Assembly (NCBI GenBank): GCA_003645645.1
Contig: QNBH01000010.1
Span: forward strand, 1 to 33,954
Direction: 5' to 3'
DNA: 33,954 nucleotides
Source: Spirochaetota bacterium
GTDB lineage: Bacteria > Spirochaetota > Spirochaetia > SPDA01 > B32-G16
Part shown: one piece after another, positions 17,966-25,317 of the stretch
How the letters are laid out: every line of letters starts with the position of its first letter
How positions within the stretch are numbered: position 1 is the stretch's first letter
Program-made: the position numbers and the translations under genes
The notes under the pieces: generated by a model
Told to the model about the DNA's origin: nothing
What the model saw: only the letters and a program-made list of their open reading frames with translations
The model's database searches: none

Positions 17966-17976
17966 ATACTGTCCCC

Positions 17977-19902
17977 TTATTCTTCCGGTTTAAAAGCCTG
18001 CTTGTACATCATGGGTTTAAGTCTTAAAGCCTTTCTCTTTTTGTCTATGTGTCTGAGCATCTTGTGGGCTGCCTTAACAGGATCCGGTTCGAATGCCCAT
18101 TTACCGCCTACCTCTTTTTCTATGTCTTCTGTGAGGTACTTGTACACATTCTTGCTCCCTTCTATGGGGAGGGGATGATTTATCAAGGTATATACCCCGG
18201 AGGCCACAAAGTACATCCCTATGGCAACTGCCTTCTCGGACATCCACTCCGGAGCTGCCCCTGCTACAGGCAGGTCGGATATATCGTTACCCAGCCCCCC
18301 TTCTGCAACAACATTGGCCAGCACACGTAGAATCCTGCTGTTATCAACACATGATCCGAGGTGCAGAACCGGAGGTATGCCTACGGCTCTGCATATTTCC
18401 TGCAATCCTTCGCCTGCATATTTAAAGGCGGTTTCAGGCTGTAATAGGCCGTGTTTAGCACAGGAGATGGCGTTACATCCGGTAGTAACAACCAGGGTAT
18501 CGTTTTTGATAAGCTCTTTTACAATTGTTATGTGGTTTTCTTCGTACTCGGTATTGGGATTGGAGCAGCCCACCACACCTGCAGCCCCTCTGAGCCTTCC
18601 CTGAATGACAGCATCGTTTAGAGGACGGTAGGTAGATCGGTACTTACCTCCCAGAAATTGAAATACCGACTCGGTTGTAAAACCTGCCACAAGCTTCTCC
18701 GTATGTTCAGGAAGCAGTATGCCGTGACCGTTTCTATTGGCGAAGTTTTCGATTGCAGACTCTACTATCTGCCTGGCTATTTTTACGGCATCCTTCTCGT
18801 TGAACTCGATGTGCTCAACACCATCGATTTTAGCCTTTGGTGATGTTGTAATCAGCTTCGTGTGAAATCGTCTGGCCACATCCCTGAGACCGGGCATGAG
18901 GCACTGCACATCTATTACCATGAGGTCCACAAGACCTGTAACCATTGCAAGTTCCTGCTGTAGAAAACTGCCTGCAATGGGAATTCCCCGCCGCATGAGT
19001 ATCTCGTTGGCGGTACAGCAGATTCCTGCAACTCCGATACCGTCTGCGCCCTTTGCCTTAGCCTTTTCTACAAGCTCTTTATCCTGTGCCACTGTAGCGA
19101 TAATGTCTGAGAGCACAGGCTCATGGCCGTGTACTACCAGGTTGATTTTCTCTTTTTTAAGGATACCAAGGTTGGCCATGGATTTGATGGGGTTGGGTAT
19201 TCCGAAAAGCACATCCTGGAGCTCAGTGGCAATCATCGACCCGCCCCATCCGTCTCCAAGGGAAGCTCTCATCCCCTGTTTGATAACATTTTTATAATCT
19301 GCATCCACCCCCATGGTGGTGCGGTGCATGATCTCCACGATTTCTCTGTCTACAGAACGTGGGAATATCCCCAGTTCTCTCCATAGTTTTTGTCTTGCAG
19401 GAGGAGCTGTGGTTGCCATCACTATGGTGCCTTCCTGCCTGCCAAACTCTTCCATGGTTTTTCTGGCGACATCCTTTGCGATTTCTTTTATATCCCTGTC
19501 CTTGGTCTCAACTCCGTATATTTTGGCTACAGCCTTCAGTTTTTCTTCGTTTTTTATTTTATAGTCGCTGTCGGGATTCTCCGCCGCCATTAAGAGAGTA
19601 TGGGAGATATCCCGGCCGTGGTCGGAATGGGCTGCCGAACCTCCTGCTATCATCCTTACCAGATTTCTGGCTACGATTGTATCGGCATTGGCTCCGCAAA
19701 TACCAACCTGCGGCCCTTCCCCGAAGGGATCAATACGGCAGGGGCCCATGGTACATATTCTGCAACATATTCCCATGGTACCGAACCCGCACTGGGGTTG
19801 CATCTTTTCATACCTGTCCCATACCACCTCTATATTCTGTTCTGCTGCGTAAGCTCTTAACTGGCGAGATGCTTCGTCTGCAAACTTAAGTTCTTTGGCC
19901 AT
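17977..19902 (-). CDS. cooS: Nickel-dependent carbon monoxide dehydrogenase catalytic subunit
   Basis: A 641-residue enzyme that interconverts CO and CO2 (called AcsA when bound to acetyl-CoA synthase). D-cluster ligands are C38 and C46. B-cluster ligands are C47, C50, C55 and C69, each one position below the Carboxydothermus CODH-II numbering. The C-cluster ligand motifs are all present: VVHGHEPVLSD (His), GICCTANE, VQCLMPG, GVVGCSNPN, TTGCNAISC and HLGSCVDNSR. The start has GGAGG 5 bases upstream. It heads the operon on the minus strand and is separated from cooC by 385 bp with its own candidate promoter. Its neighbours suggest dual use, with AcsB and with the NADH-linked module, but the sequence alone cannot show which complex forms. 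Confidence 0.97.
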   Translation of the reverse strand: MAKELKFADEASRQLRAYAAEQNIEVVWDRYEKMQPQCGFGTMGICCRICTMGPCRIDPFGEGPQVGICGANADTIVARNLVRMIAGGSAAHSDHGRDISHTLLMAAENPDSDYKIKNEEKLKAVAKIYGVETKDRDIKEIAKDVARKTMEEFGRQEGTIVMATTAPPARQKLWRELGIFPRSVDREIVEIMHRTTMGVDADYKNVIKQGMRASLGDGWGGSMIATELQDVLFGIPNPIKSMANLGILKKEKINLVVHGHEPVLSDIIATVAQDKELVEKAKAKGADGIGVAGICCTANEILMRRGIPIAGSFLQQELAMVTGLVDLMVIDVQCLMPGLRDVARRFHTKLITTSPKAKIDGVEHIEFNEKDAVKIARQIVESAIENFANRNGHGILLPEHTEKLVAGFTTESVFQFLGGKYRSTYRPLNDAVIQGRLRGAAGVVGCSNPNTEYEENHITIVKELIKNDTLVVTTGCNAISCAKHGLLQPETAFKYAGEGLQEICRAVGIPPVLHLGSCVDNSRILRVLANVVAEGGLGNDISDLPVAGAAPEWMSEKAVAIGMYFVASGVYTLINHPLPIEGSKNVYKYLTEDIEKEVGGKWAFEPDPVKAAHKMLRHIDKKRKALRLKPMMYKQAFKPEE

Positions 19903-20149
19903 GATTTCCTCCGGTATTTTGATCGTATGTATATTGCGTTGAAAACTTACAGGGATAAGGGAATATTTTTAATAACATACCTCAGAGAGTTGGGCTTTGG
20001 CTTTTCTTCGTATTTTCTAATATAAATATATGGAAATATTGCAGTAGATAGCAAGGGAGCCAAGCTCGTATTAATACCCTTTTGCCCTGAAAGCTTAATA
20101 AGGCATTTTGCATGTAAAGCTTCATTGCTGTTATACAACCTTCGGCCTT

Positions 20150-20178
20150 ATTGTAGCAGTTCTTCTATTTCATTACAA
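20150..20178 (-). promoter_or_regulatory. Candidate sigma70-type promoter of the cooS-acs operon
   Basis: On the minus strand TTGTAA (20173-20178) and TACAAT (20150-20155) are exactly 17 bp apart, four and five matches of six to the consensus. Transcription would start near 20143, giving a leader of about 240 bases before cooS. This is supported by consensus and position only. Confidence 0.4.
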
Positions 20179-20253
20179 GTGGCAAGCATGAAAATTTTAA
20201 TAAGGTTCGGATTTATACACCAGATAGGTATAAAACCGTGGTTTTTTTAGTCC

Positions 20254-20284
20254 TAAAAAGTGTCAAAAAGGCTGGCCCGACACC
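20254..20284 (-). terminator. Probable intrinsic terminator after cooC
   Basis: Just after the cooC stop the minus strand reads GAGGTGTC, a 14-base loop, then GACAC and TTTTT. About ten pairs form if two G-U pairs are allowed, followed by a T run. This would separate cooC transcription from the cooS operon, at least partly. Confidence 0.45.
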
Positions 20285-20287
20285 TCT

Positions 20288-21043
20288 TTATAGTTTATGA
20301 ATGAGCTCTTCCACCTGTTGTAAAGGCCGTCCCTGAACTTCCATTGCCGTAATGATGCGAAGGTTGATCTTTTTTATTTCGCTGGAATACTCGATATGTC
20401 CAACCAGGGGTAGATCTCCAAGGTTCTCTTTCAGGAATTGAAGCTCCTCCTCGTCTTGAATTTTATTACCCACTACAGCAAGCTTCTTTATTCCTATGTC
20501 TCCTGCAAGTTTCTCTATCCGATGGGAGGTTTCCAGGCTTGCCCTGCTGGGCTCAACTACTATCAGCATTACATCTACACCCAGAGCCGTACCCCTTCCC
20601 AGATGTTCAATGCCTGCCTCCATGTCCAAAAGCACCCATTCTTCCCTTGCGATAACAAGGTGAGTAAGCAGGCTCTTGAGGAACGCATTCTCCGGGCAGG
20701 CACATCCCCCTCCGCCTCTGGATACGGTACCCATCACCAGGAGTTTTATCCCTTTGTGCTCAATACAGTACCGGTCGGGAATATCATCAACCTTTGGATT
20801 CATTGTGAAAAACGGGGCCGGCTGGCCCGGTTCTACACCAGTTCTTTCCGCTATCAGCTCCTTCATCTCCGAAATGGGGGTAATCTTCCGGTTTTCCGGA
20901 ACGCCGAGTATTCCGAAGAGGTTCATGTCGGGATCTGCATCGATGGCGATTACCCTGTCTCCCCTTTCGCTTATCACCCTTGCCATGAGCGCAACAAGGG
21001 TGCTCTTCCCCACACCTCCCTTTCCTGTTACGGCAATCTTCAT
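20288..21043 (-). CDS. cooC: CO dehydrogenase nickel-insertion ATPase CooC
   Basis: A 251-residue P-loop ATPase. The deviant Walker A motif GKGGVGKS is at residues 7-14, the DADPDMN switch at 35-41, and the metal-binding C-x-C at C114 and C116 (GGGCACPENAF). These cysteines match the CooC dimer site that binds nickel for insertion into the CO dehydrogenase C-cluster. AGGAG lies 5 bases before the ATG. It lies upstream of cooS on the same strand, as in many acetogens, but with 385 bp and a likely terminator between them. The second CooC-family ATPase inside the acs operon has a different loop sequence (GAGCYC), consistent with a division of labour between the two metal sites. Confidence 0.94.
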   Translation of the reverse strand: MKIAVTGKGGVGKSTLVALMARVISERGDRVIAIDADPDMNLFGILGVPENRKITPISEMKELIAERTGVEPGQPAPFFTMNPKVDDIPDRYCIEHKGIKLLVMGTVSRGGGGCACPENAFLKSLLTHLVIAREEWVLLDMEAGIEHLGRGTALGVDVMLIVVEPSRASLETSHRIEKLAGDIGIKKLAVVGNKIQDEEELQFLKENLGDLPLVGHIEYSSEIKKINLRIITAMEVQGRPLQQVEELIHKL

Positions 21044-21100
21044 GGTAGCTCCTCATTTTAACCCGGAATCAATAGGCCGATTCACGGTTTTAAGAATCTC

Positions 21101-21129
21101 AATATACAACAACATAAGGATAGAGGCAA
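21101..21129 (-). promoter_or_regulatory. Candidate promoter of cooC
   Basis: On the minus strand TTGCCT (21124-21129) and TATATT (21101-21106) are 17 bp apart. This would give a leader of about 50 bases before the cooC ATG. Consensus match only. Confidence 0.35.
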
Positions 21130-21199
21130 TCCTCTGTATGCATTGTTCGCCGGTTTTTGTCTCTTACCCTTTAGTCAGTAGTTTGTAAGCAGCTCCCGG

Positions 21200-21286
21200 A
21201 GGCCACTTGATTTTTGTACTTTTGACAGAAGCTCATTCGAGGCTCCTCGCAAAACCTTTTAACACGATCCCCCAGGCCACTTGATT
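21200..21286 (+). repeat. Direct repeat of AGGCCACTTGATT
   Basis: The 13-mer AGGCCACTTGATT occurs at 21200-21212 and again at 21274-21286, 74 bp apart, in the region between the divergent cooC and split-barrel genes. The flanks also share a few bases (CCC before, TT after). It could be a pair of regulator-binding sites or a duplicated relic. I see no gene in this 335-bp stretch. Confidence 0.4.
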
Positions 21287-21378
21287 CTTACCCTGAAATC
21301 GGGGTATGAAATCAGGAAGAAAGTGTCCTTTCTGCAAGCATACGTGGCCAGATTTTTTTTTATGGCAGGCGGGCTACA

Positions 21379-21858
21379 GTGAGACGTAAAGATAAAGAGA
21401 TAACCGAAAAGACTAAAATAGATTCAATTCTTAAGGAGAGCAGGATATGCAGGCTGGGAATGGTAGACGGCGACAGGGCCTATGTGGTACCTGTTAATTT
21501 CGGATACAGGAACAACAGCCTTTACATCCATTCGGCATCGGGGGGAAAAAAGATAGAGCTTTTAAAGAATAGTAAAGGTGTAACTTTTCAGGCCGATATT
21601 GATACTGAAATAGTAAGCGCAGAGAAGGCTTGCAGGTTTACCATGAAATACAGAAGTGTGATGGGTTATGGGAGGGTGGTTTTTCTTCAAACAGAAGAAA
21701 ATAAAAGGGAAGCACTGAATATAATAATGGAGAAGTATTCCGGAAGGAGGGATTGGGATTTCCCGGATAGGGAGCTTGCGAAGACGGTCCTTATCCGTAT
21801 CGATATAGATGAGGTAAGCGGGAAGATTTCTGGCTGGAAAGAGGAGGAAAATCCATAA
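21379..21858 (+). CDS. FMN-binding split-barrel (pyridoxamine phosphate oxidase-like / Nim) protein
   Basis: A 159-residue single-domain protein of the pyridoxamine 5-phosphate oxidase-like superfamily. It resembles the Nim group: an N-terminal helix, RICRLGMVDGDRAYVVPVNFGY, then SLYIHSASGGKKIELLKNS, and a C-terminal strand LIRIDIDEVSGK. The G-K-K-I-x-L-L stretch is the usual flavin phosphate-contacting region. Members bind flavin or haem, and many are of unknown substrate. The start is a GTG at 21379; the nearby ATG at 21362 is out of frame. The gene is divergent from cooC and stands alone. It is annotated by fold; a redox role in an anaerobe is likely but unproven. Confidence 0.8.
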   Translation: MRRKDKEITEKTKIDSILKESRICRLGMVDGDRAYVVPVNFGYRNNSLYIHSASGGKKIELLKNSKGVTFQADIDTEIVSAEKACRFTMKYRSVMGYGRVVFLQTEENKREALNIIMEKYSGRRDWDFPDRELAKTVLIRIDIDEVSGKISGWKEEENP

Positions 21859-22039
21859 TGCGGAGGCACTGCCGGCACTGTTTATCTGACCCTGTTACCT
21901 GTGGCCGGTGATGGAGAGGAGAACCGGAGAAGTTATAGGTCATTAACCGGAAGTAGACAACATCTGGATGGTTAAACTAAATTGACAAGAAGAGAAAAGT
22001 CTTTTATTTTATGTGTAGAGTATCGGCAGCAAAGGGAAA

Positions 22040-22693
22040 TTAAGCTCCACAGCAATATTTATACTTTTTCCCGCTGCCACAAGGACAGGGGTCATTTCGA
22101 CCAACTTTTCGGCCAGTATTATTTGTTATTGACCTGTTAGATTTATATTTACGTCGATAATTTAAATAAATTCTTCTAAAATTATTATGCCGATTCCTAA
22201 AAATATTATCAATATCTGGATTTTCTCTGTGTAATTTTTCAAATATTTTCTGAATTGAATACTTTGCTCTTTTATCTTCTCTTTTTATCTCCCTTTTCCC
22301 TTCTTTATAATCATAAACTATACTTGTTGCATCATAGCCATCTCTTATCCTATCTCCATTTTCAGGTATTTCAATAACACTCAAACCAGCATCAGTACAA
22401 TTACAGGTGGATGCCAGACAATATTGATCATAAATTAGATAAGTAATATTATCAAATTTAACTTTAAAGGTTTTACAATAAGGAAATATCTCTTGATAGC
22501 CACACATGTAACCTTCATTTTCTATTTTATATTCATTAGAAGAAAAGTCTATTTCAATATTATTTACATCTGGATTCTCAGATAATCCAGCTTTATAACT
22601 ATAAAAAAAATCTCTAAAATCTTTCCAGTTTTCTTCACTTAATTCAGAAATAAAGGCTTGATAAAACTCAAGCTTATTCCACAGGGCTTGCAA
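22040..22693 (-). CDS. AT-rich protein with C-terminal SEC-C zinc motif
   Basis: 217 residues. The C-terminal 20 residues are a textbook SEC-C motif ([18 protein letters not shown]), which binds zinc and is shared with SecA and many uncharacterised proteins. The rest is a tyrosine- and asparagine-rich alpha/beta region with scattered cysteines that I do not recognise. The gene is far more AT-rich than every neighbour, a sign of recent acquisition. The only start is a TTG at 22691-22693. Its first codons lie inside a remnant of the 192-bp repeat described elsewhere in the window (about 22681-22726), so the true start could be further in. There is no operon partner. Confidence 0.7.
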   Translation of the reverse strand: MQALWNKLEFYQAFISELSEENWKDFRDFFYSYKAGLSENPDVNNIEIDFSSNEYKIENEGYMCGYQEIFPYCKTFKVKFDNITYLIYDQYCLASTCNCTDAGLSVIEIPENGDRIRDGYDATSIVYDYKEGKREIKREDKRAKYSIQKIFEKLHRENPDIDNIFRNRHNNFRRIYLNYRRKYKSNRSITNNTGRKVGRNDPCPCGSGKKYKYCCGA

Positions 22694-22726
22694 AGCCTTA
22701 GGCTTATCGGCGATTATTTACTTGCA
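22681..22726 (+). repeat. Partial, diverged copy of the 192-bp palindromic repeat (right end only)
   Basis: About 46 bases align without gaps to the right end of the full copy at 25076-25267 (bases 25227 onward), with about 8 mismatches. They keep the GCAAAGCCTTAGGCTT hairpin core and the degenerate right arm. The left part of the element is missing. The start of the AT-rich SEC-C gene overlaps it on the other strand. Confidence 0.6.
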
Positions 22727-22831
22727 TAGGGATTTAACAGCATATTTCCGGCCAACACCAGGGTTGCAATAACTATCACTCGGAGAATATACTTGGAAGG
22801 GAGGTCAACCGTATTTACAGGAGAGTTTCTT

Positions 22832-24058
22832 ATGACCGAAAAACTCTACTACGAAAATCCAGGACAAACCGAGTTCAGTGCCCGTATACTCGGAATCGAA
22901 AAGGATAAAAAAGGATGGAAGGTAGTTCTCGATCGTACCTGTTTCTACCCAGAAGGAGGAGGCCAGCCTGCAGACAGAGGTACTATAAACGGTATTTCCG
23001 TAATAGATGTTCAGAAAGAAAATGGCAAGATATTTCATTATCTTAATGATAAGCCTGAGAACGATCATATAACTGGAAAGGTAGATTGGGATCATCGTTT
23101 CGACTACATGCAGCAGCATACGGGGCAACATATTCTCTCCGGTGTTCTAAAGAGAATGGGAGATTTCGACACAGTTTCAGTTCATCAGGGTGAGGAGTAT
23201 ACCACCATCGAGATAGCTCAGCAGGAAATAGCCGAAGAGGAGATCTATCGAGCGGAAGATCTTGCAAATGAGATTATAAACCGAAATATACCTGTGGAGG
23301 CTGTCTGGACGACTTCGGATAAGCTTGACGCCTTTCCTCTGCGTCGTGAAGCAAAGGTTACAGGCAAGGTGCGGATAATTCGGATAGATGATATTGATTG
23401 TGTTGCCTGTGGGGGCCTGCATACGGCTACCACCGGAGAAGTGGGGCTTGTAAAAAATATTGGCACCGAGCGGATCAGGGGCAGGGTCAGGCTTGTGTGG
23501 AAGATAGGCAAAAGGGCTTACAGGGATTATCGTCAGAAAACAGAAATAATATCAAGGCTGATAGACATGTTTTCCGCCCGACTTGATGACCTTATAGAGA
23601 AGATAGAGAAACAGCAGGAGGAGTTAGTCAAGCGGGCAAGAACAATTTCGGAGCTGCAGAAACGTCTGGCAGAAATGAGTGCCGGTATTCTTTGTGAAAA
23701 GGCTGTGGAGACGCCATCGGGTAACAGGATTGTAGTAGGAAGGATGGACGATATTCCCATGGATTCCCTGCGGAAGGCAGCCATAAAGCTTGCAGAAGAG
23801 GATAGCGGCAAGGCAGTGGGCGTATATGTGTGTCTCCTCGGAATTGAGGGAGAGAGGCTAAACTGGTGCTTGAGCGTTTCGGAAGGCTTAGATCTTCCCT
23901 TTGACCGGATAAGAAGAGAGCTTCTCCCTGTAATAGGAGGAAAGGGAGGGGGGAAATATCCTCTCTGGCAGGGAATAGGTGAGAAGATTGAAGGGCTTAA
24001 TTTGTTTCTTGAAAACTTCAAAGAGATAATAAACTCGATGGAACGGGATAAGAGTTAA
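22832..24058 (+). CDS. Alanyl-tRNA editing protein (AlaX with DHHA1 domain)
   Basis: About 408 residues. It hydrolyses Ser-tRNA(Ala) and related mischarged tRNAs in trans. The N-terminal part has the FYPEGGGQPADRG motif of the AlaRS editing region. The editing domain has the zinc-binding H-x-x-x-H (H96, H100 in HTGQH) and C-x-x-C-x-x-x-H (C190, C193, H197) motifs. A coiled-coil region and a DHHA1-like C-terminal domain (GGKGGGKYPLWQG) follow. This is the long AlaX form. The open frame extends 13 codons upstream, but the ATG at 22832 is preferred because AGGAGAG lies at a suitable distance and MTEKLYYENP is the family's usual start. The Pcm-like gene follows after 16 bp, so the two are probably co-transcribed. 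Confidence 0.88.
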   Translation: MTEKLYYENPGQTEFSARILGIEKDKKGWKVVLDRTCFYPEGGGQPADRGTINGISVIDVQKENGKIFHYLNDKPENDHITGKVDWDHRFDYMQQHTGQHILSGVLKRMGDFDTVSVHQGEEYTTIEIAQQEIAEEEIYRAEDLANEIINRNIPVEAVWTTSDKLDAFPLRREAKVTGKVRIIRIDDIDCVACGGLHTATTGEVGLVKNIGTERIRGRVRLVWKIGKRAYRDYRQKTEIISRLIDMFSARLDDLIEKIEKQQEELVKRARTISELQKRLAEMSAGILCEKAVETPSGNRIVVGRMDDIPMDSLRKAAIKLAEEDSGKAVGVYVCLLGIEGERLNWCLSVSEGLDLPFDRIRRELLPVIGGKGGGKYPLWQGIGEKIEGLNLFLENFKEIINSMERDKS

Positions 24059-24074
24059 GAGTATCCGGGATAAC

Positions 24075-24857
24075 ATGTCCTGGGAATATATACTTCCGGA
24101 GGATGATTACAGGCTCTACAGAGAAAACATCTCTTTGCTGGAAGAGCAGGTGGTAAACCATTTTCCCGATATCTATAAGGCTCCGGAGATTCTATCTGCT
24201 ATCAGGAAAGTTCCCAGGCATCTTTTCGTAAATGAAAGCTATAAATATTTAGCCTATACCGATAATGCCCTTCCTACATACAGAGGGTTAACCACTTCGG
24301 CGCCTTCGGTAATTGCAGAGATGATTTATAATGTAGGTATATCCGGTGGGGAGAAACTCCTCGAGATCGGTACCGGAATGGGCTATGAAGCTGCTGTGCT
24401 TTCCGAGATGGGGGTGAGGGTTTTCACCATAGAAATAGATGGCGGTCTTGCTCTAAAAGCAAATAGAGTTCTGGTGCTGTTGGGCTACAAAGTCGATAGG
24501 ACCCTTATAAGCGAAACTGAAAAACGAAAGAATGTGGTAAGGTACGGTAAAATAAGAAAGTTTTCCCCCCACAGAGGGACTATCGATCTTTTCATGGGAA
24601 ACGGTCAAAGGGGACTCAAAAAATATTCCCCCTTTAAAGGAATTATACTGGCTGCTTCGGTTTTTAGTTATAAGGATATTGCCTGTTTGACATCCCAGTT
24701 GTCAGAGAACGGAGGAAAGCTTGTAGTACCTGTAGGAGGCAGGCACGAACAGTACCTATACACGTTTGAAAGGAGAGAAGGAAAGATGAATGTTTCTGTC
24801 CTTAAGGGAGTCACCTTCGACTTTGTCCGTCTTGTGGTATCCTCTGAAGTGGAATAA
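24075..24857 (+). CDS. Protein-L-isoaspartate O-methyltransferase-like protein
   Basis: 260 residues of the Pcm family. There is an N-terminal helical lead with IRKVPRHLFV. The substrate loop region reads PTYRGLTTSAPSVIAEM, where classical Pcm has GQTISQP. The SAM site reads LLEIGTGMGYEAAVLSEMG, then an acidic strand end (TIEID). The C-terminal strand reads GGKLVVPVGG. The Thr-Ser-Ala-Pro loop differs from the canonical one, and an inserted basic segment (about 140-165) is unusual, so the target may not be isoaspartate. The gene begins 16 bp after the AlaX gene on the same strand. The pairing suggests a quality-control operon (editing plus repair), by inference. Confidence 0.78.
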   Translation: MSWEYILPEDDYRLYRENISLLEEQVVNHFPDIYKAPEILSAIRKVPRHLFVNESYKYLAYTDNALPTYRGLTTSAPSVIAEMIYNVGISGGEKLLEIGTGMGYEAAVLSEMGVRVFTIEIDGGLALKANRVLVLLGYKVDRTLISETEKRKNVVRYGKIRKFSPHRGTIDLFMGNGQRGLKKYSPFKGIILAASVFSYKDIACLTSQLSENGGKLVVPVGGRHEQYLYTFERREGKMNVSVLKGVTFDFVRLVVSSEVE

Positions 24858-25075
24858 ATGCCCGATCTCTCTATCGAAGGGAATGCACGTTACTCCATAG
24901 ATACCTTCTGCTACTGTTGCCAGAAGCATGTTTACTATGCAACACCTTATCGAGGCAATCATGTTTTTTTATTATCTCCATTTTTCCAATTATGCTTGCC
25001 AAATATGCCGGAGTATGATACAATTATTCTATCCGCCGTTTGTGTTGCGCAATCTGTCATTTAAAATAGTCTATA
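24858..25075. other. Gene-free stretch before repeat copy A
   Basis: About 218 bases between the Pcm-like stop and the 192-bp repeat. Short open frames exist on both strands but show no family signature and no good ribosome site. I see no tRNA-like fold and no terminator. A TATAAT at about 25072-25077 abuts the repeat but lacks a well-spaced -35 box. Confidence 0.35.
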
Positions 25076-25267
25076 ATTTTACTACGAAAGAAAGCTTTGT
25101 ACCTATTGCGGTGGTCCATCAGTCTTCTAGCTGGGGGACACACTGCAGGCTATGCCCGCTGGCTTTCTTTCGGCGCAAACAACCACCTAAGTAGTTTCCG
25201 CTTAAGCGGAAACTACTTAGCCCTTACAGGGCTCGCAAAGCCTTAGGCTTTGCCGGTGGTTGTTTAC
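25076..25267 (+). repeat. 192-bp structured repeat, copy A
   Basis: This matches copy B (30771-30962, opposite strand) over 192 bases with 16 differences and no gap. It contains a 10-bp stem (25086-25095 with 25162-25171). An 11-bp outer stem (25177-25187 with 25255-25265) encloses three hairpins. These are a perfect 34-bp palindrome at 25187-25220 centred on CTTAAG, AGCCCT-TAC-AGGGCT at 25219-25233, and GCAAAGCC-TTA-GGCTTTGC at 25235-25253. Drawn out, the right half is a cloverleaf. It ends about 50 bases before the TTG start of the chemoreceptor gene. It may be a MITE-like element, a structured RNA, or both. Confidence 0.85.
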
Positions 25268-25300
25268 TTTTAAATTTCTCTTTCCGGGTACTTTAACTTA

Positions 25301-25309
25301 AAAGGAGGT
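25301..25309 (+). promoter_or_regulatory. Ribosome-binding site fixing a TTG start
   Basis: AAAGGAGGT lies 8 bases before TTG 25318-25320. It is the strongest Shine-Dalgarno match in this region and decides the non-ATG start of the chemoreceptor gene. Confidence 0.75.
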
Positions 25310-25317
25310 AGGAGTAT

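Larger units (their letters stand above)
19903..20287 (-). other. cooC-cooS intergenic leader region
   Basis: A 385-base non-coding stretch. It contains a probable terminator after cooC and a candidate promoter for the cooS operon, leaving an untranslated leader of about 240 bases. A 63-codon open frame here is poor in coding character and lacks a clear ribosome site, so I do not call it. I recognise no known riboswitch in the leader. Confidence 0.45.

Noticed and set aside
19947-20138. 63-codon open frame upstream of cooS
   Set aside because: No ribosome site, no family pattern and AT-driven composition; it lies over the candidate promoter and leader.
20262-20283. TGTCA and CGACA half-sites resembling a CooA (CO-sensing regulator) operator near cooC/cooS
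   Set aside because: The half-sites are 12 bases apart rather than 6, and the sequence is better explained as the stem of the terminator after cooC.
24858-25064. 68-codon open frame directly after the Pcm-like gene
   Set aside because: No ribosome site and no recognisable domain; the hydrophobic tail reflects AT-rich sequence leading into the repeat.
25076-25267. Cyclic-di-GMP (GEMM-type) riboswitch upstream of signalling genes
   Set aside because: GCAAAGCC is shared by chance, but the overall stem order and the conserved GEMM loop sequences are absent; the element is dominated by perfect palindromes.
25076-25267. Integron attC site
   Set aside because: The ends do not give the RYYYAAC / GTTRRRY core pairs, and no integron integrase or cassette array is seen.
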